Positions 21,240 to 34,330 are shown, counted from the first letter of the stretch. The stretch is 64,000 bases of DNA from Gnetum montanum (GCA_015680685.1 MNCI01038201.1:119531-183530); one strand, 5' to 3'. The notes: a model not told the origin generated them from the sequence alone. Translations and numbers: made by a program.

Positions 21240-23881
21240 CAAACAATCCTAGGTAATGATGGCTCCTAAGGTTCTAAGGAACCTTCACCAGCTTCAAGCA
21301 TGTGTAGTAGCTGAGGTGGATGTGGTTGTCCTACTATTGCTACAACCTTTGATGGAAGATGAAAGGCATCCCATAATGACTTCATCTTCTCCTCCTTACT
21401 CCAAGGATCATTCATTGTCCATGGACATCACCAATGTGGGCTAGAATGAGGACATCCCACATACATGGCATTATCAAGAACATTTCCCTTACATCAACAA
21501 ACTAGGCAATAAACTATTTGTGTTCAATGTCAAACACCCTGACTATGTTTTGTAGCTCTTAGTAGTTGTTCATCCTACTAACCAAGTTCTCAATAGTTGA
21601 TTATTAATTAGTGAATTATGCCTTAAGAACTTCAAGTTCAACATCAACAACTACAAGCTTGTCCTTGGTGTCCTTGCGGTGCTTGAAATTGACCTTGTAT
21701 ATTAAGTAAAAGCAAGTAACCTATTTCTTGAGCTCTAACCACAATTTTTTGTAGTCAACAAGCCCAATTTTACATAACAAAGATTGGCTAGCTCCATATA
21801 TTTTTTCATCTCCTCAATCTACAACTACCTCAATTGTAATTTTCTAGTGAATGGTGCATGTTTCCTCCATGGAGAGATTCCTATTCTCTACTATCAATCT
21901 CTTTAGTTTTGTATTTGTTCTAGCCATTTTCTCCTACTATTGATGGATGAAATTAGTTAATTGTTGCCTTGTGTGTATCAACATTTCATAGGCGACAGTT
22001 CTCTAAAATTAGTTGAATGTTCTCCTTGAGGGTTTGATCTAAGGACTTTGCATCTTGTGTTGTGCGGCCTCTACCAAGGATCAATAGAACACCACTATCT
22101 CCATTGCACCCTCAACCCCTTTGAGCTTAGTGTGAGCTGTTGTACAGCTTCATCTCTTATCAATGTTGGGTTGAGAAATGTAGGATCGACAATATGGGCT
22201 CTTAATTTAGCAACTTCTATAGCCAAGTATTCACTCCACTCCTTAGCTATTTAAAGTTTCTCCTCTAATATGATATTCTTTCCGCTTACCTCTAGCAGCA
22301 CCAACTAGGTTGTAGCGATGTTGTCTAGAAGGTCAAAGACATTAGAAAGTGGTTACCCAATTCCTACTAGTTGGTCTAGTAATTTCTCATGCTATGCTAC
22401 ATTTATTCTATCACTTATGATCCCTACAAATATCTACACATCTTTGAGTGTAGTGATCTCTAGTGCAAATGCTACAAGTGCATTGAGAGTCTTGATAATA
22501 TGATCAGTGACCACTTTTGTTGTGGTCTCCTACCCTTGGTGCTACATCATTAATACAATTTTCCCTTCACCCTCCTCCAAGAACATCGAGAAGGTCATGG
22601 CATTCCCAAATATTTCTAGGAGTGGTTGTTGTTCTATGAGAGATACTATGACCTCTCTATTGCTCAAATTTGACCTTGTAGGTAGTTGTGTTCTTTGGGC
22701 TAAAAATATGGATCCACCTCCATCCATCAAGCTAATTATTTGGGCCACCTTATTTAGGTGACTCATTGCTAGTATGTAGATGGATGGATCCCCACCACTC
22801 ATGCCTACTCATTTCTCTTGTTCACTCACAAGCCCTTCTTGGTATTCATATAATCGTTGGGTAGTTGTATCAATGTCTAGCACCATTGTTTGAGTGGCAA
22901 GTGGAAGTGGTGGTTGCTACTCCTCTTCTTGAATAGTCATTGCAAGCATCTTTTCCTTCATCATTTCTACCCAGTTGGTAGCCAAAATAGTTCTAACTAT
23001 GTCATTGATTTAATAGACTACCCCTCCCCTCAAAGAGAGTTTCTTGATGAGGCATGCCAATGGGAGTGCCTTCCTTCTACATTCATTTTCTTTAAACTAC
23101 TTCTCCATCTTTAGATAGATTAGTTGTGGAAGATTGACAAGGAATCTCTCACTCAATGTGATGCATTCTTGGGCAAAGAAGGTAGTGATTTTGCTTGGCC
23201 ACATCTTGGGATTGAGGTGGAAGGTTGTAATCTTATAGTGAATTCTCTCTACCAATGTGAATGTCTTGTGGTTGATACCATAGCACCGTTAAATCCATTC
23301 TTTCTTGATATTAAAATCTACTTGCATTGGGATCTTAGTAAGGTTTTCCCCTATTTAGGGAAACCCACGCACTACAAAAATGACCTACACTGAGTAGGAC
23401 ACTAAGATGTCCTTGATTTTCATGGTTGATCTAGGCTACCTACTATTCCAAAATAGTAACATCTCTTCCATGTACCACTCCCCAGTGGAAGTGATGATTG
23501 GCCACATGGGAGAGGTCTTCAGCTAGTCCTACACTTCTTTTGATGCATGCTTCAGGAAAGGGTCAAAGTTTAACTCCTACAACATCAATTTTTTGACCTC
23601 TCTTGATTTGATTTGATTTGATTTAGGTAGGTCTTTGTCAAGGTCACCTCAAGATTTGTTGGTTGTGTTATCAGATCATCCCAATGGAAGTGTTCTATTA
23701 TTATTGCTAGTTCTAGAATCTATCAAATAAATTTCACTTCTACCTCTTCCCTAAAAGGACCTATGGAGTGGGTTGCAAGTGGTTCTTCTTGGGGCTGTTC
23801 TTGAGCTCTTCCTATTCTAGGTCATTTCTCCCTTGGTTGATATAGTCCTACTTCCTATGTATGTGTTCCTTTTGGTGTTAT
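21240..23881 (-). pseudogene. ORF2 of element B, decayed
   Basis: On the minus strand it starts at ATAACACCAAAAGG (23881; ATG to ATA relative to element A), preceded by ACCATAG, a 3' splice-site-like sequence. The N-terminal plant-transposon domain is readable in pieces at about 23100-23750, the coiled coil covers about 21560-22700, and a Pro/Glu-rich tail ends near 21240. A (TTTGA)n run interrupts it at 23603-23625. Like the other copies it carries many stops and is not translatable. Confidence 0.62.
23603..23625. repeat. (TTTGA)n short tandem repeat
   Basis: Four units, absent from ORF2 of elements C and E, so a later slippage expansion. Confidence 0.8.
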
Positions 23882-23887
23882 CTATGG

Positions 23888-26030
23888 TTACAACACATCC
23901 ATGTATTAGTAGATATAATATGTAACTTTAACTTATTGAATATCTTCTCTTGTTAGTTAGTTACACTTTGGCTAAGGTTGGACCATGGTAGAATCATTAT
24001 TTTATTATTATTTTATTCACTATTAATTATAATTGTTACTAGAGCTTGTTGAAAAGGTTAACTCTTTTAATTTGGTGTTTGATAGTTGGATTTTCAATCA
24101 AACCTTTGTGGGAGTTAGAAAAAACTATGAAAAATATTTTGTCAAAAATGGCATATTTTTGGTCCCCATGAAAAGAGCTTAACTACAATAGTTGTAGGGT
24201 CAGAGAATGGAGTGATTTGGATAAAAATTTTACAAGTTATGGGCTCTAGAATGTTCTAGACTCTGAAAAATTAAAAAACCTCCTTTGGCATTTGTGAGAA
24301 AATGTAAAAGTTTTCAAGTGTGGTTGTGCCTATTGATAATATTTTTTCATTACATTGACAGGGCCCCATATATGGGGCCTTGTATATGGGTCTTCTCCAT
24401 TGACAAAGCCTCATATATAGGGGCCATTGGCAAAAATTTTCAAATGTCAATATCTCAAAAAAATATGAGGAATTTTTCAATGAGATTAAGGTCCATGGAA
24501 TTCTAAAAAAGTTAAGGATATGATAAAAACATTGAAGAGGATCTTTGAAAGCTCAAAAATTGAAAAATCTAATGGACAATGTTTTTATGAACAAAATAGG
24601 TAAATGAGCACATGGTCTGATGTGGAAGATAGGTGTACAAAATATTTTATTTCTAAGAATGCCTAAGGATAAGGTGCTTAACAAACACAACCAAAAGATA
24701 TGCATGTGGATCCTCCTAATAGTAGGCACATGCCTTGTTTGCCCTTGCATAACCTCAACCTAAGGAGTTTTTGGACCCCATAGGTGATTAATGGTCAATG
24801 GAAGTTAAGGACCAAAATCCAGAAGATTCTACCTAAGAATTAAAATACGTCAAACCATGATAAGGAATCAAGAACATGGACACTGGAAGTGAGGTGAGTT
24901 ATGGATAGCATAAATGGCTGATGGAGAAGGTGGAATGGAATTCCAACTAAGGTCATAAGAAGTCCCTTATGAAGTTTATGTTTAAAATGACCTAAGAAGA
25001 TCCATCCTTAGTCTAAACCAAAATCAACCTCTATTAGTAACTTTGCATCACCACTCCAAGACTGAACCACCCCCTCGAGATAAAAGAGTGCTCCCACAAA
25101 ACAACCACCATTTCATAAAGAGAAGAAAAACACAGGAAGTGAGATAGGACCTTAGTTAGAGGGGACCTTTAGGCATGGGTAACATGTCTTTCTAGTTCCA
25201 TAACCAGTGCTTGTTGCCTATTTATTTGTCTAAGTGATGTGCTTTGAATTCCCATCATGTTTTTTCTTCTTTTTTCTTTTTTTCTTTTTGTTTTTTTTAA
25301 TGTTTTTTTCCTTTCTTTTTTTTCTTTTTGGATGGGAACCACACCATGCAAAGACATTAAATGACTTCCTATTAGTGGTTAGAATGAAATGGTAAGAAGT
25401 CCATGAAAACACTCAAGCACCTAAGTAAGTAGAAGAGTATAAAGATTATTGAGTCCCCTTGAAGTGACATCCTGTTCAAACCTTTGAATCCTTCCCAATT
25501 TTAGAAACTACCAAGGTCATAAATTTATTAAAAGTTAATTTAATGAAAGGGACCTCAAACTTCCAAAACAAGGTAAACCATAGAGTTTATGAATGGGTGG
25601 ATGTCATGGACTTATTGCCTATTCTATGAAAAATAAACCATGACTAAGTCATTGGTACAAAACTTCAAAAATAGAAACTAGACATTAGCAAACAAAACAT
25701 AAAGCACAATCCACCATTAGTAACAACCACAACACCACTATGTATTGTTGGCACAAAGCATGTTTATTAACAAAAATTTGAAAATCACACTCAAATAAAA
25801 CAAAATATATAAGAAAGTGTAAAATATCCAATGAAGATTCAAACATACTAACAATGATGTAAGACAAAAAATGGTGTAAAAATATGAAAAAATTTTAAAA
25901 TCAAAAAGTTGTACAATAAATAACTTGCAAAATAAAAAATGTGGAAAACAAAAAAAATAGAAAAGCTAAGGAGTCATATCGATGATTTAGCATGGATGGG
26001 CATCTCCCCCATGATTGAGTTGAAAGGAGA
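23888..26030 (-). other. Non-coding spacer between pol and ORF2, element B
   Basis: It holds the internal palindrome cluster (24345-24440), the conserved AGAAAGACATGTTACCCAT motif on the minus strand at about 25178-25196, a GGGAACCACACCATGCA block at about 25334-25351 (the inverse of the block in A and D), and a pyrimidine-rich tract at 25258-25330. The TATCCAAATCACTCC and TTCATGGGGACCAAA stretches (about 24165-24230) align with A at 14325-14390, but the splice-donor position reads GTTAAG instead of GGTAAG. No ORF is shared with other elements. Confidence 0.55.
24345..24440 (-). promoter_or_regulatory. Putative internal promoter upstream of ORF2, element B
   Basis: Contains a perfect 18-bp palindrome, GGCCCCATATATGGGGCC (24362-24379), plus GGGGCC / GAGGC half-sites spaced by CATTGACA, in the same place as the palindrome-plus-TATA cassette of element A. 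The U3 of B's own LTR also has GGGCCC boxes (GGGCCCTATAACGT near 33041 and GGGGCCCATC near 33121). The AT-rich centres could serve as the TATA element, but none is as clear as in A. Confidence 0.4.
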
Positions 26031-26039
26031 AGATTCGAA

Positions 26040-27395
26040 AAATTGAATGTGATTGTCCATCCATTAAGGTATTTGTTGTACTAGCGTGCTTAGGCTCATG
26101 GAAAAGCTTTACTTGCTAGATGTTGATCAATTTCTTTTTATTTGGATTCTTAAGTTTGTATATGATCATGGCCCTAGAGGAAAAGGTTTTAGCAATTATA
26201 TAAGATCCATCCCACAACTTTTGAAACTTATTTTTCTATGGTACATGTGTGGGATTCTAGTAAAGAACCTTATCTCCTGGTTGAAATCTTACTTTTTGCA
26301 TTCCCAACTCATGTCGTGATTTGTTGAATGCCTTGTGCACTTCATTCAAATATATAACCACTAATCAATTTTCATCTAGCACATTGAAGTTGATTGATCT
26401 TTCTCTTTGTGCTAGCCTTAAGTCAAGATTTAGTTCACAAACTGTTGAGAGTGTATGGAGCTTGAATTGGATCAGGAGCATTAAAATTTTTCTGTACACC
26501 AACTCATAAGAAGAGTATCCAATAGGGAGTTTTCATGTTGAATGTTAGGCCCATAGGGAATCATTGAGTTTTGTGCTCCAATCTCTTCTATATTTGCTTA
26601 TGGTCCTTATTAGAATCTTTGTGATCTCCCTTTTAGTTACCTCTACTTAACCATTGGCTTGGGGTGATAGGATGTTATTAATTTCTATTTGACCTCCAAC
26701 CATTGCATAAGTTTTTGAAAGGTGGCACTTGTGAAGTGAGTTCCACTGTCAGAAACCAGTGCACATGGCACCCCAAACCTGTTGACAACATTTTGTTGTA
26801 CAAATCTAGCAATAGTGGATGATGTATAGTTAGTGATGGCTACTAATTTTACCCATTTGGTGCAGTAGTCAATTGCTATGATGATATATGTCTTTTCATT
26901 AGACATGGGTGTGATGGAACCCATGAAGTCAAAGCCCCATATGTCAAAGGACTCCAATGGTTGAATCCACTAATGAGGACCTTCCATTTCAGTGGTCATC
27001 CTACTATCTTATTGACAACATTCACAAAATCAGATAAATTGGTGGACATCTCTTCAAATTGTAGGCCAATAGTATCTTGCCATCAGGATTTTTATGGCTA
27101 TGTATCTCTCTACAAGGACCTTTGTGAGCATACTCAAGAATGCACAATTGATTCACAATAGGAATACACTAATGAACTAGGCCATCAATGCATACATTAT
27201 AAAGGTGTTTATTAATTTCCATGAAGTACTTTGTCCAATCAAGAAACTATTGTTTCTTCCTAAATTCTAAACCTTGTGACATCTCCTGAGTAAGAAGGTA
27301 AGTGAGGATGCCATCATACCATTTTTTTTGTGGGAACTTGGTCATTTAGTGCTCCTATAAAGAGATGTTCATATGGGAATTGATCAAAGAGTAGA
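26040..27395 (-). pseudogene. Integrase of element B, decayed
   Basis: The open core segment 26685-26957 reads FDIWGFDFMGSITPMSNEK with the first Asp intact and VSDSGTHFTSATF with the second. NG-VEVTKREITK near 26610-26650 keeps the catalytic Glu after a frame change. The zinc-binding part lies upstream at about 27040-27200. The C-terminal end (LFHEPKHASTTN near 26060) aligns with A's LEPRHASVTT. Confidence 0.8.
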
Positions 27396-27415
27396 CTCTA
27401 CTCCTCTTTATTATC

Positions 27416-27790
27416 CTATCTTAATTGAGAAAGGTGGTTAGTGATCATGTTCTTAGACCCTTTCCAATCTATAATTGTGAGATTGAATTCTTGCAAGATC
27501 ATGAGCCACCATATGATATAGGGACTCACCATCAACTTCTTCATTAGGAATCCAATGGCATTATGGTCTATGTGTATAAATACTTTATAACCAAGCACAT
27601 AGTGCCTGAACTTTTCAAAAGCATATACCACTGCCATTAATTCTTTCTCCATTGTGATGTAATTCAACTATGCACCCACAATACTTTGGCTTGCACAGTG
27701 GATGTAATATGGATGTTTCTTATCATCCAACTACATAAGCACCACTCCCAAAGCATAATTAGTTGCATCCATTATTATGTGAAATGATTT
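27416..27790 (-). pseudogene. RNase H of element B, nearly intact sequence
   Basis: The motifs MDATNYALGVVLM, MEKELMAVVYAFEKFRHYVL and HIDHNAIGFLM keep the first three catalytic acids; the last reads ITNHLSQL (Asp to Asn). It is open from 27667 to 27416. This is the best-preserved RNase H copy in the window. Confidence 0.85.
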
Positions 27791-27829
27791 GGACCAATCT
27801 CATACCCGTAGAATTGGAGTTTCTACAAG

Positions 27830-28940
27830 TTTATCTTTCAATAGTTGGAATGCATGTCCACACTCCTTGGTCTAGACAGATGTAGCATCTTTCTTTGTAA
27901 GCTTAACCAATAGATTTGTAATCTTAGAGAAATTCTCTATGAATCGTTAGTAGTAGGCAGTATGTCCAAGGAATGATTGAACATCTTTAATTATCTTTGG
28001 TTGGTGTTTGATTTCTTGGATGACCCTTATTTTTTCTGGATCTACCTCAATCCCTACCTAAGTAATTCTACGCCCTAGTACTATGTCGTCCTTGACCATT
28101 AAATTTCTTTTCTACTAATTGATCCTAAGGTTTGTTTCAACACATCTCTTTAGTACTTACTCAAGGCAATCTAGGGCTTGCTCAAATGTAGTCCCATAGG
28201 TAGAAAAGTCATCCAGAAATACTTCTACCCTGCTACCTATCTGCTATTGAAAAATATTAAGGACTAGACATTAAAATGTTACAGGGGCATTACACATACC
28301 GAATGGCATCTTATAGTATGCAAAATTCCCCCGAGGACTTGTGAATGTTGTCTTGAATTAATCCTTTGAAGCAATTTGGATCTAGTTATAGCCACTATAA
28401 CCATCCAAGAAGCTATAATAGCAATGCCCAGAGATAGTTTCCAACACTTGGTCCACAAATGGCAATGGAAAATGATCATTAAATATTGCCATACTCAACA
28501 GCTTGAAGTCAATGCAAACCCACCACTAGCCATCTTTCTTTAGCATAATTACAAGTGGGCTAATACACTCACTATTTGCAATGGAATAGATGAACCCTAC
28601 CATGAGTATTTGTTCTATTTCATCTTTGATGATTTATTTCAATTTGGGGTTTCTTTGTGGCTATCTTCTTGGCTTCATGCTCAAGTTGATGTAGATGCAG
28701 TGTTGGCATATGCTTAGATCGATTCCTATTAGTTCAAAATATTACCAAGCAAAGGTTGTTGGCCACTTATTGATGACTTGCAATAGCTTATCTTTTTATT
28801 CAAGATCAAGATTTGCTATGATTGTGATCAACTTGTCATTGTTTAAAAATGTGTACTCCATGCTAGCTGGTAAGGTTTTTAACTCTAGGGGCTCCTACTT
28901 GAAATTATCATGGATTTCCAATTCTCCCCAACAAGTATCA
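27830..28940 (-). pseudogene. Reverse transcriptase of element B, decayed
   Basis: CYYSFLDGYSGYN near 28400-28440, MPFGMCNAPVTF near 28275-28310 and VFLDDFSTYG near 28197-28230: the catalytic Asp pair is intact. EVDPEKIRVIQEI near 28020-28060 and SFLGHTAYY near 27955 follow. TAG and TAA stops interrupt. Confidence 0.85.
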
Positions 28941-28959
28941 TCATCTTCGTCATTGAAGA

Positions 28960-29660
28960 GTTGGTGATGAACTTCCTCAATTTAAGGCATGCCTTTGACA
29001 TAAGCACATGTGAGGCTCTTGGTACATTCCATGCATAGTGTGCTATTGTTAAAGTTAATTGTTAGTCACTAGGTGCCCTCCCATTTTGTGGCTACTATGT
29101 ACAGACACCTTTGGATATTTGTTTCATGTGCACATTGATTCCATACTTTAATGAATGTACTCTTGATAGACCAAATATTTTGCATGCAATTGCACTCATT
29201 ATCACTGTACATGATGCATGGAACATGCTTCTTCTCTAAACATCCAAATTCATTTTTCTTGGATTCCAAGGAAAAGTGTCTTATGCTCATTCACACATCA
29301 ACTATGCTTAACTGTGTCCTTCCCATAATGATGGGGAAGTCTCCTTTGCAATTTTCTTCCTTGATCATCAAAAAATTAGCAAGATAGGACCACCCAAAAA
29401 CTATGGTTACCATGTCCTTCACTAATCCCAAAGGAATAGTGCTTGACTGATCTACTAATTCTAAAAAAATATTGCTCTTCTTAAGAGGTGGTAGGTTGTA
29501 GGCTTTGTACATGTCATGGGAGATGAGATTGACTTTGGAACCGAAATCAAGAAGGGCCTTACATGGCTTATGTTCAGTGATTTATAAGTAAATGAGAAGA
29601 CTTCCTACGTTGGATCTTTTTATGGAAAGATTTCCAGCCTTAATCCAACCAGAAATAACA
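28960..29660 (-). pseudogene. Aspartic protease of element B, decayed
   Basis: CKALLDFGSKVNLISHDMYK (about 29510-29570) holds the active-site Asp in a DFGS context rather than the usual DTG or DLGA. DFPIIMGRTQLS follows near 29310-29345 (the hydrophobic-Gly motif), then PCIMYSDNECNCMQ near 29180-29220. The domain is about 90 residues in two open stretches. Confidence 0.75.
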
Positions 29661-29739
29661 TGAGTTAAAATCACAGTGCAGATCTAAGGCAACGTTTGGT
29701 TTGAAGGCACTTTTAGTTTATGTATAGGATGACGATGTT

Positions 29740-32075
29740 GAAGATATAGGGCAACAAGCTACATTAGATTGTGAGGATTTGGGAGAATTGTTGGGTCAAA
29801 AAAATAGTCATTTTCTAGATCGATTATCTAAACCACTCAGTTGGAAGGCCAGTTATGAATGTACAGGCCACGTAGCATTTTGCTATTTTGATTGTGAAGG
29901 AATTTCATCCTACATGGATGGAATAGGAGATAATTAAATTGAGGGCAAAGGGATGTGTGGAGATGGATGCAAAGGATGGTATATATGGGCTCTTCCCTCA
30001 AGTAGATGCTGAATGTGTTCAATGGTACTCTAGATGATAATAGTGATGCTAAAATGAGGCATGGCTTATAGGAATTTTGTGAAGAAATGGATTGTTGAAC
30101 ATAGTACCTGTATGGATCTAGTTGCCTGTAAGGCTACTGCTATCTTGGTGGTAGCATTTTCCATAACTGTGGTTTGTGCCATTGTTGATACTAGTCATAT
30201 GGTTGTGATGGAGCTCCACTTGGATAGTAAGCTTATTGTTGTTGATGGAACTATCATGGATTACCTTGAGGATAAGGCAATAATCTGGGTGCTTGCCTCC
30301 ATGCTAGTCGAGGATTCAACATGTACACCCTAGACTCTTGTAAGTGTAACACCACAGGGGAACATGCCTTAAGATGTTCATACTAGCAAATCTCACAACC
30401 AACATCATCATCATCAAAGGTTGTTTCCACCACTTCTTCTACCACAGCAGCTTTTCCCTTATCTCTTGGGTAGGCATGTTCAGATTCTTTCCACCTTTTG
30501 CCTTTATGATCACTATTTTGCTCTTTGGATTCTTTAGCAATCTTCATAGCGGTTTGGAATTTTTCATCCAAAGAGTTTCATAACTTATCAACCTTTTTTG
30601 AAATATCAAAAATAGATTTTTGGATGGGCAAGTTTTTCCTATTCATCACATCATCAAGTGGTGACTCCTCCTCATTATAAAATCGAACCTCTCTTTTCCT
30701 AATGGAAGGATCCCTATTATATTATTTAGCACTTTCCTTTTTTCGCAACTCACCTTCTTCTTTTACAACCTATTCAATTAGCCTTTGTATCTAATGAGCT
30801 CTAAATTCAGACAATACCTCCTAAGGATAAACCCCAAGAGTCCTCTTGATTTCTACTCTGGGCCCATCTATGATGTGGTGGAGTTGTTCCCTATAAGAAT
30901 AATCATGGATAGGGAATTGATGTAAGAGAGAATAGTATATGCCCATGGAAAAATCCAAGGGTTGGACACTCTAGAGTACGTTTAATATTTGTAATTAAAT
31001 AGATCTAGCATTATACTCCATCTGTGAATGGATTCTAGCTCTAAGAACTGGTAACAACTTTCAGCCTCTTTGATGAGTGTTTTGGGGAATAGCTTGAGTT
31101 TTTTCCAATCATTTTCAATGTTTTGTAAGGCATAGGTATCATGGAAAGCTTATAAATATGTCTACATATCAGAGTTATATCCCCCCCTCAAATCTTGGTA
31201 TATTGTTCATGTCTAAGTGCTCAATCTGACTATCTTTCACATGCCTAGTTAGAATCTTAACTGCCTCTACAATGTTAAGCATGCTTTGAGTCACCAACAA
31301 AAACTCATCATCATTATATAGATGATGTCCTATGTTACCCCTTTGATTATTTTTGGCATGGAGATTAGTATTATTACCTCTCTACTCACCTCCATCATGA
31401 TTGTTCCTTCTGTGATGTCTTTTAGACTTAGAAGAGGAAGAAAAAGTAGATGTAGATGAAAGGGGAAAGAGGAAGGAGGACTACCTCCACCATGATATCT
31501 ACCAATTTCTCTTTGATTATCATGGCCATGTTCATTATTTTTCATATCATCTTGATGCTTGTTCAATCTCATGCCTTGACTACCATCTTTCCTCGAACTT
31601 GAATTATGGATTATAAACTACAGATTCAAGGTCACAGCCTCATCACCAGTAACAAAGGGTAGAGAATCTTCATGTTGAGAGCCCTTAGAGGTAGGGTCAT
31701 CATTGTTGTCTTGATTCAGTAGGAATAAGGGATTAGTTAACCATTTCCCCTTTGCATTCTCATGATGCCTCTGTTGATGTCAATCTCGCCTACGTTTTTT
31801 GGGGGATGGTATTCTTGAGTGTCATAACCATTCATAATGTATTCCTCTTGAAGATCTAAGATGCCTAATTTCTTTAGAGTATGAGGTAGCATCCCAGGCA
31901 CAGATTGATCAAGGTACAAGACAATGGTACCTTCCATATAGTGCCATCATAGTTGCTCATCCTAATGTATGATGAAGGTCAAATTAGGTAAAAACTCATC
32001 TCGATGAGTATATATCACTTTACACTCTCATGGGACTGGTAGTTTTGTATCATTTCACATTTGAGAAGCAGACAT
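29740..32075 (-). pseudogene. gag of element B, decayed
   Basis: Start ATGTCTGCTTCTC at 32075. The open stretch 31737-31937 contains LKKLGILDLQEEYIMNGYDT, matching element A. A low-complexity Ser/His part lies near 31330-31570, and the capsid-like region at about 30850-31250. The zinc knuckle reads GCEIC-YEHLKACSP near 30365-30405, with one TAG stop in place of the Gln codon. It is not translatable. Confidence 0.72.
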
Positions 32076-32207
32076 TTTACAAACAAATAAAATATCAATG
32101 TGCTTTTGTAGTTATATTATTTGGGAATGATATCGACCTTGGGGTTCATCCAATGATATTAATGATATCCACTAAACCTAGATAGCACACGTTTCAACAA
32201 ACAAAGT

Positions 32208-32225
32208 ACCTAAAAAAGATAGCAA
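32208..32225 (-). other. Primer-binding site of element B, decayed
   Basis: Minus strand TTGCTATCTTTTTTAGGT directly follows the LTR end CTCATCA. It is a degraded form of the TTGGCGCCGTTGCCGGGG site. Confidence 0.5.
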
Positions 32226-33154
32226 TGATGAGCAGTGAAGGTACCCCTATGTCCAACCATATGAATCATGAAGCGTTCACATATGATTCAGTGAAATTCT
32301 GTGGGCTCTATAGTTTTTGATACACTAGTTTTCTAAGAAGTGAACCTTTCCTTAAGGTTATTCATTGTCTTTCCAATTACACTTGTGATGCTCATGGTAT
32401 GGTTAAGTGTAATCAAGGCCTATGATTTTTATTGTTTTATGTTTTTTTTATTCTTGGTGCTTAACGAGAGTGATGAAGTAATTTAATAACTAATTCAATT
32501 TAGCTAACGAACTAATCTCTAACTAGTCTTAACATAAGCATCTAATCCCACTTTTCATATACGTCCTGAACCCACATATCCATTGCTGGGTTACCAAGTG
32601 CTATGCTACTGGGTACACCAAGTAATAATGCTATTGAAATTACCAAGCGAATACATATTTACACTCAAAGCAATCATACTTATGTATTTAATCTATCTAG
32701 CTTATCTCGCTTAATTACTCAATTATTTTCATTATTGGAAAACATTGAATAAATAACTAAAAGCATTAAATGCATGAATAAAACATCTTAAACTATCCAT
32801 AATGTTGCAAGGTTTATCAAGGAGCTCTTATTTATTGTTGTACACACTGGTGTGGTTCAAGTACAACAATTGTCAAATAAAGATCCATACACTTAATGAC
32901 TCCTGCTATGAGCACTCAAGAAAAATATTCTAACATTCAAATAGACAAACTATAAGAGCTCTACTACTACTATGAATTGAATGCCCATAAACATGGTTCG
33001 GAGCTCGTATTTATAGTTTTGTCTTTAGGGATATGTCGATGGGGCCCTATAACGTAGAAAATGTTACATCAACATGGCCTATCAATGAGGCAACACCACG
33101 TAAATAGGGCCTTGTCAATAGGGGCCCATCTACGCAACACTTTGAAGCTCATCA
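32226..33154 (-). repeat. 5' LTR of element B (929 bp)
   Basis: Ends TGATGAG and CTCATCA in plus coordinates. The TATA box on the minus strand (CTATAAATA) is at 33008-33016, with GGCC boxes upstream at 33040-33135. It is bordered by the CATGA duplication. Confidence 0.92.
33008..33016 (-). promoter_or_regulatory. TATA box, 5' LTR of element B
   Basis: CTATAAATA on the minus strand downstream of the U3 GGCC boxes, as in the LTRs of A and E. Confidence 0.6.
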
Positions 33155-34330
33155 CATGAAAATATTAATATTGGATGGAGTGGAAGAAGGTCCCTCCTTC
33201 CCCCGGTTAATAGAATCAATAATATCAAATGAAATTATCTTAAAATCTTTATTAATAGATGCAAATAAATTATTAGGAATTAAAAAATCTTGAACATGTT
33301 ATCCATTATAAAAAATTAGTATATATTTACCAATAGATAGACTTCCTTGATGTTTTTGATTTTGAAGAACCATTTGAAAATCATTTAAATCAACAACAGG
33401 TTTCTATGAGACCTTAGGAACATATATTTATTTCTTCTTATTCATTGAAGAATTATTTTAAATTAATTTAACTGGAAGCTTCCTCAAAGGTGCATTTTAT
33501 TGAATAACACCAAAAAAATATGGGTGGGCTAACTGTTGAAATATCAATAGAAGAAATCATTACATACTTTGTAGCATCTATAGAAAAAACCTTATTAGGA
33601 TCTACAATATTTGTAGAGTGAATCTTATTAGCATTTTTAGTAGCTTGTTAAAAATGTGCTTGCATAACCTTTTTCCACAACATAAAAGGACATGAATCAA
33701 ACATATGAACCTCTCGATAATAATAGTAACATGAGCTTGGACAATTATAATAAATAACCTTATGCACATAATCAACTCTACCAACATGCAAAAAGATTTC
33801 TCACTTAAGAGAATCAAGATCCAAATTAATCATTTATCAAATTCTACAAAAACCACTAATAGTAGTTAGGATTTTAATATAGTTGATTGGTCCAATTCAA
33901 GAGTCAATATATTTTTTAACTTTTTCAAAAATTAATGGAACATTCAATAATTTAACAAAGTGATGAACCCTTCAAAATTCTAGAGATGTTGGATTAAAAG
34001 AAGGAGTCTAGTTTCACATAATAAATAAATCATGACAACAATTGAAAACACCAATATTAAGGACCTTAAAAGCCATCATCAAATCCTACCAGCAAAACTA
34101 AGTTTGATAGATAATGAGCATGGATAGCATCCAAACCTTGATATTTCCAAACCAACTTTAAATGATTCAAAATACTTGAGGAACAAGGTAACCTAGAATT
34201 TTTACAAAACATACCTTGCAAAAATTTCTTAAGTAATAGATTCATATAAATTATTAAGTAATTTGTAGAATGACAAAGAAGTGATGTTTTCACTTAAAGA
34301 ATCAACTATTGAATTTGGCAACATTGCACG
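33155..34330 (-). pseudogene. LINE ORF1, decayed (part 2 of split LINE)
   Basis: The minus strand translates to WKYQGLDAIHAHYLSNLVLL near 34100-34160, resembling the DUF4283 nucleic-acid-binding domain of plant LINE ORF1. Further on, HVGRVDYVHKVIYYNC and SSCYYYREVHMFDSCP (about 33680-33790) resemble the CCHC knuckle that ends this protein (SC..CREVGHMFDSCP-like, with one Cys changed to Tyr). The remaining bases to 33155 would be the ORF1-ORF2 junction. The endonuclease continues at 20126. Confidence 0.6.

Larger units (their letters stand above)
20127..33154 (-). mobile_element. Element B: full-length Athila/Tat-like Ty3/gypsy retrotransposon (13.0 kb)
   Basis: A minus-strand element with LTRs at 20127-21002 and 32226-33154, flanked by CATGA on both sides (20122-20126 and 33155-33159), a perfect 5-bp target-site duplication. 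Its internal order matches element A. The RT catalytic motif is intact (VFLDDFSTYG), but frames are broken by stops. It inserted into the first codons of a LINE endonuclease. Confidence 0.93.

Noticed and set aside
25258-25330. Pyrimidine-rich tract with Lys-rich frames on the minus strand
   Set aside because: Homopolymer-like sequence in the spacer of B; the open frames are by-products of the repeat.
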